Source: Hellea sp964576765
Lineage (GTDB): Bacteria > Pseudomonadota > Alphaproteobacteria > Caulobacterales > Maricaulaceae
Reading direction: 5' to 3'
NCBI GenBank assembly: GCA_964576765.1
Contig: CAZNWH010000001.1
Span: forward strand, 1-64,000
DNA: 64,000 nucleotides
Positions 55,053-62,667 of the stretch are shown here, piece after piece. The notes under the pieces were generated by a model. That model did no database searches. It was not told the DNA's origin and saw nothing but the letters and a program-made list of their open reading frames with translations. The first letter of the stretch is position 1, and each line of letters starts with the position of its first letter. The translations under genes and the position numbers were made by a program.

Positions 55053-55637
55053 ATGACCGAGCACCTAGCCGCAAGTTCTGAATTTATTCCCTTTGGCTAT
55101 CTGCCAAATTTTCACACCCCCAACCTGTCCACCATCAGAATCTACGTGGCCTGTCTGGCGGCTTACAATAATGGCTACCTTCACGGACGCTGGATAGACG
55201 CCACGCTAGGCGAGTCCCACATTTGGGATGAAACCCGCGCCATGCTGGCCGCCTCGCCAATTGAAGAGGCCGAGGAATGGGCCATCCATGATTATGAAGG
55301 TTTTGAAGGTGCGCCCTTATCCGAGTGGCAGTCTTTTGAAACCGTGGCCGATATGGCCGAATTTATCGAAGAGCACGAGGCGTTAGGCGGCAAGTTGATT
55401 GAGCATTACGGCGGTGACCTAGGGGACGCCAAGACAGCCCTTGAACATTACCACGGCGAATATGAGTCCCTAGAGGATTACGCTAGGCAACATGTTGAGG
55501 ATTGCGGCCCACAAATACACGACAGCCTTGCGGCCTATATCGACTATAAAAGCATGGCCCGTGATTGGGAAATGTCAGGCGACATATTTACCATCGAAAC
55601 CGCTTTCGATGAAGTCCACATTTTCGGGGCGTGGTAA
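55053..55637 (+). CDS. ardA: Antirestriction protein ArdA
   Basis: A 194-residue acidic ArdA homologue, a DNA mimic that inhibits type I restriction enzymes during conjugative entry. IYVACLAAYNNGYLHGRWIDA is the family N-terminal signature; EEWAIHDYEGFEG and FIEEHEALGGKLIEHYGGDLGDA follow in the usual order, with clustered Asp/Glu. I chose the ATG at 55053, eight bases after GGAG. The frame opens at 55002, but that extension lies in the hairpin leader. It starts the plus-strand run of mobile-element genes. Confidence 0.92.
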   Translation: MTEHLAASSEFIPFGYLPNFHTPNLSTIRIYVACLAAYNNGYLHGRWIDATLGESHIWDETRAMLAASPIEEAEEWAIHDYEGFEGAPLSEWQSFETVADMAEFIEEHEALGGKLIEHYGGDLGDAKTALEHYHGEYESLEDYARQHVEDCGPQIHDSLAAYIDYKSMARDWEMSGDIFTIETAFDEVHIFGAW

Positions 55638-55837
55638 TGTCCCGCTATCAGGTCAGACCCCGAGAAGATGGACGCGGCCCCTATCGTTGGTGTCATGTTG
55701 TCAGAGCGCGAAACGGAAAAGGACTCCGTCAGGGCAATATTTATCGAACGCTTGGCGATGACCTGAACGTCAATGAAGTCAGCCGCCTCATCGGGCTTTG
55801 CGACAAAGCGGGTTTTGAGTTGCGGAGGGTGGCATGA
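55637..55837 (+). CDS. Small hypothetical protein of the mobile element
   Basis: A 66-residue basic protein not recognised as a known family. Its ATG overlaps the ardA stop codon (TAATG) and its stop overlaps the next start (ATGA), so it is translationally coupled in both directions. It is rich in Arg and Gly in the first half (YQVRPREDGRGPYRWCHVVRARNG), then has a helical NVNEVSRLIGLCDKAGFELRR segment. Function unknown. Confidence 0.65.
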   Translation: MSRYQVRPREDGRGPYRWCHVVRARNGKGLRQGNIYRTLGDDLNVNEVSRLIGLCDKAGFELRRVA

Positions 55838-56304
55838 CCTTCACGCAAAAATTTGATAGCTATGTCTGCCTTGGCGATAGCATTTCCTGCGAGGTCGGAG
55901 CCTATACTGTCACGGCCCGTATTACCCATGACGACACACCCGACGCGCCCGATGAACGTCAAGACGGATTTTGGCCGAGCCTGTATAAAGATGATGCGGG
56001 ATTTATTGGCGCGGGAAACGGGTGGCGGGAACGTTATGAGCGTCAACAGGCCAAGGCCGAAGCCATCATGGCTGCTTGGAAAAATGACGAGTGGTTTTAT
56101 TGCGGCGTCATATTGTCAGTCAAAATTGAATCCCATGAACTTACCGACCACGCCGCAAGCCTGTGGGGGATTGAGGCAAATTATCCCGATAGCCAAAATG
56201 ACTATCTGACCGAGGTCGCGAACGATTTGCTTGGCGATGCCATTGAAGCGGCTAACGCGGAACAGGCGCGGCAATTGAAAATTCTATCGCGAGTTAATCC
56301 ATGA
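55834..56304 (+). CDS. Hypothetical mobile-element protein
   Basis: A 156-residue acidic protein (KFDSYVCLGDSISCEVGAYTVTARI near the N terminus, then DDTPDAPDERQDGFWPSLYKD). I recognise its type only as an accessory protein that accompanies ardA in alphaproteobacterial mobile elements; no catalytic motif is visible. It may be an anti-defence or DNA-mimic protein, judging by acidity. It overlaps both neighbours by 4 bp (ATGA junctions). Confidence 0.7.
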   Translation: MTFTQKFDSYVCLGDSISCEVGAYTVTARITHDDTPDAPDERQDGFWPSLYKDDAGFIGAGNGWRERYERQQAKAEAIMAAWKNDEWFYCGVILSVKIESHELTDHAASLWGIEANYPDSQNDYLTEVANDLLGDAIEAANAEQARQLKILSRVNP

Positions 56305-56549
56305 CCCGCAATTCTGAAATCACCGACGTCGGCGAACAGACCCTGATTGATGAGGTTCGTCCCGTGACACTTGGTGAAAAACTGACCGCCCGAACAACGC
56401 ATCCCCATTCGTTTTTGGCGGTTCCGAAAAAGAACCCGAATGCCATCCAGAAATCTTGCGATATTGGCCTTTTTGATGAGGTAGGCCGTGCGCAGATTGA
56501 CCTTTGTGACCTCATCGCAAAATTGGAGACTTCCAAATGCCAAAAGTAA
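56301..56549 (+). CDS. Small hypothetical protein upstream of parB
   Basis: An 82-residue protein, starting in an ATGA overlap with the preceding gene and overlapping the ParB-like start by 13 bp. No domain is recognised. The coupling pattern on both sides argues that it is a real gene. It ends DLIAKLETSKCQK. Confidence 0.6.
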   Translation: MTRNSEITDVGEQTLIDEVRPVTLGEKLTARTTHPHSFLAVPKKNPNAIQKSCDIGLFDEVGRAQIDLCDLIAKLETSKCQK

Positions 56550-58363
56550 AAAATAAAGTAGTGAAAACCAGAAAGCGGATTCAGACACAGATAGCGCCCA
56601 AACCAATCGCAAGTGCGGTAAAAATGCTTCCCGTTGCCGATATGCATGTGAGTAAACTCAATATGCGGCACAGCAAGAAAGCCCCCAATATTGACGATAT
56701 TTATCCAAGCATTTTAGCGGCAGGTGTCAATCAGTCCCTGCTTGTGCGCAAAGAGGGCAAAGGGTGGGGCGTGATTGCGGGACGCCGCCGACTATTTGCG
56801 CTAAAAAAGAAAGCGAACGAGACGGGCACACCCCAAAAAGCACCTTGCGTGATTATGGAAAGCGGCAATGTTAAAGCGGCCCGTGAGGCGTCCTTGCTTG
56901 AGAATGTGGCGCGGGTTCCCGCAACACAGCTTGAACAATTTGCGGCTTATAAGGCTCTTGCAGATGCGGGCAAAGATGCCGCCGAGATCGGAATTGTCTT
57001 TGCCATCCCCGAAAAATCGGTGAAACGGGTCTTAGCCCTCGCTAATCTGCTCCCTGAAATCCTGTCCCTTTATGAAGCCGAGAAAATCAGAACGGGAACG
57101 GTTCAAGCCCTGACAATGGCCACCACCGAGCAACAGGGAAAATGGCTCGAGCTTTATCATAGTGATGATTACGCGCCGACAGATTATCACTTGAAAAACT
57201 GGCTCACAGGCGATGCGCAGATTGAAACCAAAGATGCGCTTTTTGATATGGCTGATTTTGACGGGGCTATCATCACAGACCTATTTGGCGATACCGAGTA
57301 TTTTGCAGACCCCGACCAATTCTGGCCGCTCCAAAATACGGCGATTGCCGAGGCCGTGTCCGAATGGAAAGAACAGGGCTGGACTGATGTTATCGTGCTT
57401 GAACGCGGTTCGCGCTTTGACCGTTACGAGCACGGTAAGCGAGAGCGCGAAAATGGCGGTAAGATATATATCGAGGTTGGCCATGACGGAACGGTTACGC
57501 CTTATATTGGCTATCTGCCAAAGTCCGACATCAAGAAGATTGATAACATTCTTGGCCTGAATACGGACGGCAAACCCAAGGCCAAATCTTCAAAACCTGA
57601 AATGTCAGGCCCTATGGGACAATATATTGCTTTGCATCGTCACTCTGCCATTCGTTCCGAATTGCTTGGCCATCCAAAGGTCGCGCTTCGATTGACTGTT
57701 GCCCATATGTTTGCAGGGTCACATCTGTGGAGCGTAGCACCGCAACCGACCAAATCCCGAAAGGAGTCGACAACCGAATCTATTGCGGCAAGTAAAGGTG
57801 CTGATATTTTTGAAACCGAGCGCAAGGCGGTTTATGAGTTATTGGGGATAACACCTTTTGACCACCCCTACAGCCCGTCCAAGCATTTAGCGGAGCAATC
57901 TATCCCGCAGATATTTGCACGGCTTTTGGAACTTGACGATGCCGTAGTGATGCGGGCGATGACTTTGGCAATGTGCGAAAGTCTGACCCTAGATGCCGAT
58001 GTTATCGAGGCAATTACCTATGCCGTCCCTGTGGACATGAGCAGCCTATGGGAACCCGATGATGCTTTCTTTGAAATCCTGCGCGATAAAGCCGTTATCA
58101 ATGCAATGGTCAAAGACATTGCGGGTAAGTCTGTTGCGGACGGAGCTTTGACCGAGACGGGCAAAAAACAAAAAGACATCATCCGCAACCGCATGGCGGG
58201 GCACGGGGTTAAAGAGGCTCGTCCCGATTGGCGTCCAAAGTGGATGCAGATACCTGCGACCCCTTATCTTGATAAAGACACATGCCCACCCGCAAAGGCA
58301 GACGCCGCCGTATCGAAAGTGATGATGGCGAACCAGAAAAAGGATGCGGATATTGCCGCCTAA
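56537..58363 (+). CDS. ParB/RepB/Spo0J-type partition protein (plasmid/ICE)
   Basis: A 608-residue protein, about twice the size of chromosomal ParB. After a basic N terminus it has the ParB/Srx N-domain (SKLNMRHSKKAPNIDDIYPSILAAGVNQSLLVRK, GVIAGRRRLFALKK near residue 80) and an HTH region with ENVARVPATQLEQFAAYKALADAG and IPEKSVKRVLALANLLPEIL. The C-terminal half is long and specific to mobile-element ParBs. No ParA gene is adjacent. It may act in stability or regulation of the element. A terminator follows. Confidence 0.88.
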   Translation: MPKVKNKVVKTRKRIQTQIAPKPIASAVKMLPVADMHVSKLNMRHSKKAPNIDDIYPSILAAGVNQSLLVRKEGKGWGVIAGRRRLFALKKKANETGTPQKAPCVIMESGNVKAAREASLLENVARVPATQLEQFAAYKALADAGKDAAEIGIVFAIPEKSVKRVLALANLLPEILSLYEAEKIRTGTVQALTMATTEQQGKWLELYHSDDYAPTDYHLKNWLTGDAQIETKDALFDMADFDGAIITDLFGDTEYFADPDQFWPLQNTAIAEAVSEWKEQGWTDVIVLERGSRFDRYEHGKRERENGGKIYIEVGHDGTVTPYIGYLPKSDIKKIDNILGLNTDGKPKAKSSKPEMSGPMGQYIALHRHSAIRSELLGHPKVALRLTVAHMFAGSHLWSVAPQPTKSRKESTTESIAASKGADIFETERKAVYELLGITPFDHPYSPSKHLAEQSIPQIFARLLELDDAVVMRAMTLAMCESLTLDADVIEAITYAVPVDMSSLWEPDDAFFEILRDKAVINAMVKDIAGKSVADGALTETGKKQKDIIRNRMAGHGVKEARPDWRPKWMQIPATPYLDKDTCPPAKADAAVSKVMMANQKKDADIAA

Positions 58364-58411
58364 AGCCTAATGCGCTTGGCGCAATAGTCTCCAAACTTGC
58401 CAAGTGTAAGG

Positions 58412-58444
58412 GTCGCCGTGCTTCTGGCGCGGCGGCTTTTTTAT
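58412..58444 (+). terminator. Rho-independent terminator after parB
   Basis: GTCGCCGTGC and the later GGCGCGGCGGC form an imperfect GC-rich stem with a TTCT loop, followed by TTTTTT. It lies 50 bases after the ParB-like stop. It also sits at the 3' end of the small minus-strand gene at 58441. Confidence 0.75.
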
Positions 58445-58731
58445 TGAGACGAGTTCCGTTTTTTGATGGCGTCGTTAATCATGCCGACGCCCGTTTCAAA
58501 ATGTTCAAGAATATCTTCAAGTTCCGTTTCAGTTTCTTCATCTGGTTGAGTAACGATACTGGTGGCTAAAATTCGCAGGAGTTCTTGAACTGAAATGGGG
58601 TCGAGTTCGATTTCAGGATCAAGTTCTTGAGGCTCAAAACTACCGTCTTGAATCACGGTTTCAAGCGCGAGATTGCCATTAGGCAACAGCATTAAATGTA
58701 TTTTTTTCGTGTAGCCGCGTGGGTCTGCCAT
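58441..58731 (-). CDS. Small hypothetical protein, reverse strand
   Basis: A 96-residue acidic protein (KKIHLMLLPNGNLALETVIQDGSFEPQELDPEIELDP, then DEETETELEDILEHFETGVGMIN). I chose the ATG at 58731, with AAAGGGA nine bases upstream; a longer frame reaches 58806. Not recognised. It is the only likely minus-strand gene of this module besides the degraded DUF736 copy. Confidence 0.6.
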   Translation of the reverse strand: MADPRGYTKKIHLMLLPNGNLALETVIQDGSFEPQELDPEIELDPISVQELLRILATSIVTQPDEETETELEDILEHFETGVGMINDAIKKRNSSQ

Positions 58732-58904
58732 ACGAATTATCCCTTTCAGGTAATGTTGGCCGTAAAGTGATAAACCTTGATTTTCAAAAAATAGCAAGAG
58801 CGCCAAATCTTAGGCTCTGGCATTGGCAGAGGTTTGATTGTCCAATTTACCCAATTACATATGGCTTTCAGACAGGTTGTTACCTCTAAAATAATTTTGA
58901 AATA

Positions 58905-59120
58905 ATGCTTGTTTACGTCCCTTATCGTCCTGGTTTCAATCACATCATCCGAAAGCCGGATGCTGCTAAGATAGAGAACCGTAGGACTCTATGCGCGCCG
59001 TTTGGGCCAGAGCCTTGGACATTAAACACGCCATCCGGCCAGAGCCGAATGTGCATTGCTGTCCTAAGACGCGCCCTCGACAGGCCGTCTACGGTTTTCA
59101 AAGGGGCTTAGCAGTCCCCA
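58905..59120. other. Structured non-coding tract with interleaved inverted repeats
   Basis: Several perfect inverted pairs lie within about 150 bp: GCCGGATG (58955-58962) with CATCCGGC (59032-59039); AACCGTAG (58977-58984) with CTACGGTT (59089-59096); and a local ATAGAG/CTCTAT hairpin at 58971-58992. The 10-mer GGCCAGAGCC is directly repeated, at about 59005 and 59037. A 68-codon plus-strand frame crosses it but resembles nothing. An RNA gene or a DNA-level site such as a replication or transfer origin is possible. Confidence 0.45.
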
Positions 59121-59192
59121 CGTTTTGATTTTGCAAAACGCAAATAAGAGATAGGGCAGTTTGATAGGCCGCGCAACAAATCTTGGCCTTAA

Positions 59193-59628
59193 TAAACCCG
59201 CCCAATATCTCTATCAGGCGGGCCTTTTTGAAGCGGGTTTCGCTTAGGGGCGGGGGTTCCAGACCATAGCGAATTTCTTCTCTTTTGTGTCTTTGACACG
59301 GCCCAGATTGGCATAGACCTTACGGTCAGAAATATTGGGGTGTTCAAAGGTCGAGGCAAATATAAGGTTTCCCGGAAGTTTCGCCCGCGCGGTTCCAGCC
59401 CGCGCCGACTTCCGCCAGACGTACGCCGAAGAAACGAAGTCAGGCTCCTGTGCCTTCATTAGTTTCGGAACACATTGGTGAGAACTCTTAAGGCGATCAC
59501 TAACGCCCATCGCTAACATACCTTCGAAATTTCCGTTGTCAGTTCGCGTAATATATCCAATCACATTGGTCATCGGGTTTTAATCGTCGGTTCCATTCGT
59601 TTGTCACATCCGGGCCAATTCCCTGCTA
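59193..59628. repeat. Inverted repeat arm 1 (reverse copy of the DUF736 unit)
   Basis: The reverse complement of this segment matches 59829-60253 over its whole length: upstream leader (ATTGGCCC and GACAAAC), coding region, and the 3' hairpin CCCGCC-GATA/TATT-GGGCGGG. The two arms point at each other's start codons with a 200-bp unique spacer. Similarity by eye is high in both ends and lower in the middle. Confidence 0.85.
59244..59573 (-). pseudogene. DUF736 family protein, second copy with two compensating frameshifts
   Basis: A 109-residue reverse-strand frame. Its first 40 and last 30 residues match the DUF736 protein at 59876 (GYITRTDNGNFEGMLAMGV and FEHPNISDRKVYANLGRVK). Between them about 27 residues are unrelated because the DNA lost one base just after the EPDF codons and gained one just before FEHPN. 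So the middle is read in another frame, while the underlying DNA still aligns. The protein is therefore probably non-functional or altered, yet it has kept an open frame. It still carries a leader and a 3' terminator-like hairpin. Confidence 0.72.
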
Positions 59629-59875
59629 CCCACCCTTAAATGAGCAGACAGATAAAAACCCTCCAACCCGTCAGGCCAACTATTTTCCTAGGCCGCAGAG
59701 CGACCTTATCGCGAAACAAAATAGTTTTCCTTCACAGGTGCAAACGCTAATGGCGTTTGGCCTCCTTTATTTTTTGATTTTTATGGAAGGCGTTCTGGGC
59801 TTTTCTCTGCCCGCTTTCATTTGGGTGTCAGCAAGGGGATTGGCCCCGACGCGACAAACAAATGGAGACTGAACC

Positions 59876-60202
59876 ATGTCCAAAGCAATTGGATATATTA
59901 CACAAACTGACAACGGAAATTTCGAAGGCATGTTAGCGATGGGCGTCAATGAACGCATCAAAGTTATCGCCAATGAGTCCAAAACTCCGAAGTCACAAGA
60001 GCCTGACTTTCGCATCTTCGGCGAACGTCTGGCGGAAGTGGGCGCAGGCTGGAACCGCACGGGCGAAACATCAGGGAAAGCCTATATCTCCCTGACCTTT
60101 GAACACCCCAATATTTCTGACCGTAAGGTCTATGCCAATCTGGGCCGTGTCAAAGGCACAAAAGAGAAGAAATTCGCCATGGTCTGGAACCCCCGCACCT
60201 AA
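59876..60202 (+). CDS. DUF736 family protein
   Basis: A 108-residue DUF736 protein. GYITQTDNGNFEGMLAMG opens it, FRIFGERLAEVGAGWNRTGETSGKAYISLTFEHP forms the core, and YANLGRVKGTKEKKFAMVWNP ends it, all in the order usual for the family. Function is unknown; it is a marker of alphaproteobacterial conjugative elements, near DUF2285 and relaxase genes. GGAG lies eight bases upstream of ATG 59876. Confidence 0.93.
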   Translation: MSKAIGYITQTDNGNFEGMLAMGVNERIKVIANESKTPKSQEPDFRIFGERLAEVGAGWNRTGETSGKAYISLTFEHPNISDRKVYANLGRVKGTKEKKFAMVWNPRT

Positions 60203-60222
60203 GCGAAACCTCTTCAAGACGG

Positions 60223-60253
60223 CCCGCCTGATAGAAATATCGGGCGGGTTTTT
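60223..60253 (+). terminator. Terminator after the DUF736 gene
   Basis: CCCGCCTGATA and TATCGGGCGGG pair with one mismatch across a GAAA tetraloop and are followed by TTTTT. A matching hairpin is at 59193-59223 on the minus strand after the degraded copy. Confidence 0.85.
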
Positions 60254-60307
60254 ATGCCAAAACCTATCTAAATAGTTGCAATTTTGCATAGCACGTTTCA
60301 AGCAAAA

Positions 60308-61117
60308 ATGGTAGTCAAAACCATGTCGGTAAAAGTGATTCAAAATATCTCTCCTTGGCATACCTATCCGTCTTGTACATGGGAGGTTTTGCGGCGAATA
60401 GAGTCCTATAAAAACCTCTATAAAAGCCTAGATTTACAGGGTTTTGAGACGATCTCATTGGGAAGGAGTGCGAGCTGTATAGTCAGCCATAATTACTATC
60501 CTGAATTCGAAAAATACGGTCTATTATTCCCTGCAGACCCGGAGCTTTCAGCAGTAAATGCGCCGGTATTTTGGCACCCAAACCGCTTCCAAAATGTGGT
60601 CAGATTCCTTGTTATTCCAGAGGATAAAATAGACCCAAATGGCCTTACTATTAATATCTCTGAATTTCCGGCACACCGCACCCATTTTAAAGCGCCTGAC
60701 GGGGCGCATCATATACGGTTTTTAGGCGAAAAATTCTGGTTTCAACTCAGGTGTGCTGACCTGAATTTGGTCGACGAAAATGTGCATATTGGAATAGAAA
60801 TAGACCGCGTAAATGATCTCGAAAAACGGCTCAAAACAGTGTCACAAATCGCAGGTATTTATGACGGCTCTATTGATATTTCAGCGCCGTTGCACACGCC
60901 TAAACGTCCTGATTTACACGAAAGTTCCACGCGTGTTTACGATATTCGAGCCGCTGGCGGAACATGGAAGGACGCAATTAATGCGCACTTCGGAGAAGAT
61001 TATTTAAAAAATGATCCGGATGAATTTCAGTCCGCACGAACGACAGTGAGAAATAATTATACCCGCGTAGAATCCTATATTTACGGGAAATTTTTGAAGA
61101 TTTTAGATCAAACATGA
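60308..61117 (+). CDS. DUF2285 / transcriptional-regulator-domain protein of the conjugative module
   Basis: A 269-residue protein of the type found beside DUF736 in alphaproteobacterial ICEs. SPWHTYPSCTWEVLRRIESYKNLY is the N-terminal DUF6499-like domain and a C-terminal region with DIRAAGGTWKDAINAHFG resembles DUF2285, which is thought to bind DNA. I chose ATG 60308; TTG 60284 and ATG 60323 are alternatives. A short frame of 20 codons follows at 61116-61178 and has no support as a gene. Confidence 0.78.
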   Translation: MVVKTMSVKVIQNISPWHTYPSCTWEVLRRIESYKNLYKSLDLQGFETISLGRSASCIVSHNYYPEFEKYGLLFPADPELSAVNAPVFWHPNRFQNVVRFLVIPEDKIDPNGLTINISEFPAHRTHFKAPDGAHHIRFLGEKFWFQLRCADLNLVDENVHIGIEIDRVNDLEKRLKTVSQIAGIYDGSIDISAPLHTPKRPDLHESSTRVYDIRAAGGTWKDAINAHFGEDYLKNDPDEFQSARTTVRNNYTRVESYIYGKFLKILDQT

Positions 61118-61260
61118 CCGTCAAAATTATTGAAACAGTCAATGAAATCAGAGGGGTGCTAAATCTAACAGTGTAATTTTAACCATTCACAACACCTCAA
61201 AAATATGCACCGATTCGCAATGTGGGAAGATAGATACACTGTCAACCACGTGAAAAGTGA

Positions 61261-61500
61261 ATGGATTTTATCGTGGGACGCGACTTGGAATGCCCTTTTG
61301 TTGATGTTGAGGAAGCCGCAAAGTTTCTCCATCTGGAGCCAAAGACATTACAGAATATGCGATGGAATGGTATGGGGCCAAAATACCGAAAACATGGCCG
61401 AAAAGTTGTGTATCACAAAGACGATCTGTTCTCTTGGTCACTCGGAAATGAAATAAGCCAATCTGTAGGCCGCACTGAAAAGACCCCGCAACGTGTGTGA
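61261..61500 (+). CDS. Helix-turn-helix protein (excisionase/AlpA-like)
   Basis: A 79-residue winged HTH protein. DVEEAAKFLHLEPKTLQNMRWNGMGPKYRKHGRKVVYHKDDLFSWS is the MerR/excisionase-like HTH_17 pattern. It is normally followed by repA and parA in this module. Here its stop overlaps the start of the DUF2840 gene. It probably regulates the transfer module or the directionality of integration. Confidence 0.85.
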   Translation: MDFIVGRDLECPFVDVEEAAKFLHLEPKTLQNMRWNGMGPKYRKHGRKVVYHKDDLFSWSLGNEISQSVGRTEKTPQRV

Positions 61501-61939
61501 GAATTATACAATTGTCACTGAGCACATTGTTCGGGGTCTATGTAATCACCGACTTAGATTTGGCGTTAGCCAATCCGTAATCAATCGCCCAAACGGCATT
61601 ACGCTCCACGCATTTGAGCCGCGCCAAACATTTGGCATGGTACGCTGGAAACGCAATGACTTTGGCACAATTCTTTGGAATTTATACATATGTGAGGCCG
61701 CGGGATCGGGGCGCATAACGGAAATTCCGGGCGTGATTCCCGGTGCCCATTTACTCTTTCGATCACGAGGGACGAAGGCTACGCGGCGCTTACTTGCTCG
61801 CCTGACAAGGCTTGAGAAAAGGATTGGCGGCGATCTTTCCGTCATTCCGGCAAATTACTGGCGCAAATACAATGATACTGAATTTAGGCGTGAAAAAGCA
61901 CCAGTCGTAAATCCAATTCTTGAGTGTTCCGATGCTTAG
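61493..61939 (+). CDS. DUF2840 domain protein
   Basis: A 148-residue protein of the DUF2840 family: RLRFGVSQSVINRPNGITLHAFEP, FGMVRWKRNDFGTILWNLYICEAAGSG and PGVIPGAHLLFRSRG match the family order, and SVIPANYWRKYNDTEF ends it. Function unknown, but it is always near traF and the relaxase. The start is uncertain: GTG at 61493 overlaps the HTH gene by 8 bp. Its end overlaps TraF by 8 bp. Confidence 0.8.
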   Translation: MCENYTIVTEHIVRGLCNHRLRFGVSQSVINRPNGITLHAFEPRQTFGMVRWKRNDFGTILWNLYICEAAGSGRITEIPGVIPGAHLLFRSRGTKATRRLLARLTRLEKRIGGDLSVIPANYWRKYNDTEFRREKAPVVNPILECSDA

Positions 61940-62477
61940 AAACGCGGTTATTGCCATGATAATGACCGGCGCGGTTATCGCCACGGCGAGCGATATGGTA
62001 TTTCCGCCTAAACCGATATTGATTTACAATCCAAGCGCCAGTGCGCCTATCGGATTTTACCGCTTAAAGAAAAATACTCTTCCCAAATTAGAGTCTCAGG
62101 TCGCCGCCTATGCGCCGGATTGGGCCCGAAAAATGGCGGATGAACGCGGATATTTACCCTATGACTACCCTCTGATTAAGACGGTATGGGCGGTAGAGGG
62201 GGACGAGGTTTGTTACAATAATCATTCGGTTAGCGTCCCAAGACATCCTGTTATCTCTGTGCAGGCGCAGGATGGTTTGGGGCGCGATATGCCGGTCAGG
62301 TCGGGGTGTGCAACCCTTAAAGCCGGTGAATATTTTCTGGTGTCCCCGGATGTGCAGACCGGATTTGATAGTCGATATTTTGGACCTGTCGGCGTTGAAA
62401 ATATCATTGGAACTGTAGAGTTTTTGGGAAATTCAGATTCCGCCAATTCGGTTAAAACGGGAGAATTAGGGGGGTGA
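61932..62477 (+). CDS. traF: TraF-like conjugal transfer signal peptidase (S26 family)
   Basis: A 181-residue S26 peptidase. One N-terminal membrane segment (AVIAMIMTGAVIATA) is followed by YNPSASAPIGFY with the catalytic Ser37 and LIKTVWAVEGDEVC with the general-base Lys83; the third box is YFLVSPDVQTGFDSRYFGPV. TraF matures the conjugative pilin (by cyclisation in RP4). I chose ATG 61932; a TTG at 61920 is less likely. It lies upstream of the oriT candidate and relaxase. Confidence 0.88.
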   Translation: MLRNAVIAMIMTGAVIATASDMVFPPKPILIYNPSASAPIGFYRLKKNTLPKLESQVAAYAPDWARKMADERGYLPYDYPLIKTVWAVEGDEVCYNNHSVSVPRHPVISVQAQDGLGRDMPVRSGCATLKAGEYFLVSPDVQTGFDSRYFGPVGVENIIGTVEFLGNSDSANSVKTGELGG

Positions 62478-62539
62478 GTGTGGATTGGCGGAATATGCAA
62501 GATAAAAGGGCTGGGCCTGTCAGCCCTAAGCCATTGTCT

Positions 62540-62645
62540 GCACATCGTTTTTTCCGGGCCACCTCTTTGGAGGGTGGCCCAAGGTATTCTTCGCAAACCC
62601 CCATGGGAGTGGGGCCAGAGGGCGGGCCACCTGCGAGAATGCTAG
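62540..62645. other. Inverted-repeat cluster, candidate origin of transfer (oriT)
   Basis: GGGCCACC (62556-62563) and GGTGGCCC (62573-62580) form an 8-bp stem; a third copy GGGCCACCT is at 62624-62632. ATTCTTCGCA (from 62587) is nearly the reverse complement of TGCGAGAAT (62632-62640). Between them is CCCCCATGGGAGTGGGG. No gene is supported in the 190-bp gap between traF and the relaxase. Position next to the relaxase and dense inverted repeats are what an oriT looks like. Confidence 0.55.
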
Positions 62646-62667
62646 GTTTTTGCGGGGTTTTAGGATT

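Larger units (their letters stand above)
59829..60253. repeat. Inverted repeat arm 2 (forward copy of the DUF736 unit)
   Basis: The forward partner of 59193-59628, in the orientation and position normal for DUF736 in this module. The spacer between the arms (59629-59828) has no gene but contains AACTATTTT (59678-59686) paired with AAAATAGTT (59718-59726) and an AAACGC/GCGTTT hairpin near 59752. Confidence 0.85.

Noticed and set aside
54601..55074. 157-codon open frame on the minus strand in the leader region
   Set aside because: Arg/Gly/Pro-rich translation typical of a GC-rich non-coding tract, overlaps the ardA start and several hairpins, and has no recognisable domain.
58905..59111. 68-codon plus-strand frame across the structured tract
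   Set aside because: No ribosome-binding site or recognised family, and the DNA is better explained by inverted repeats; kept as non-coding.
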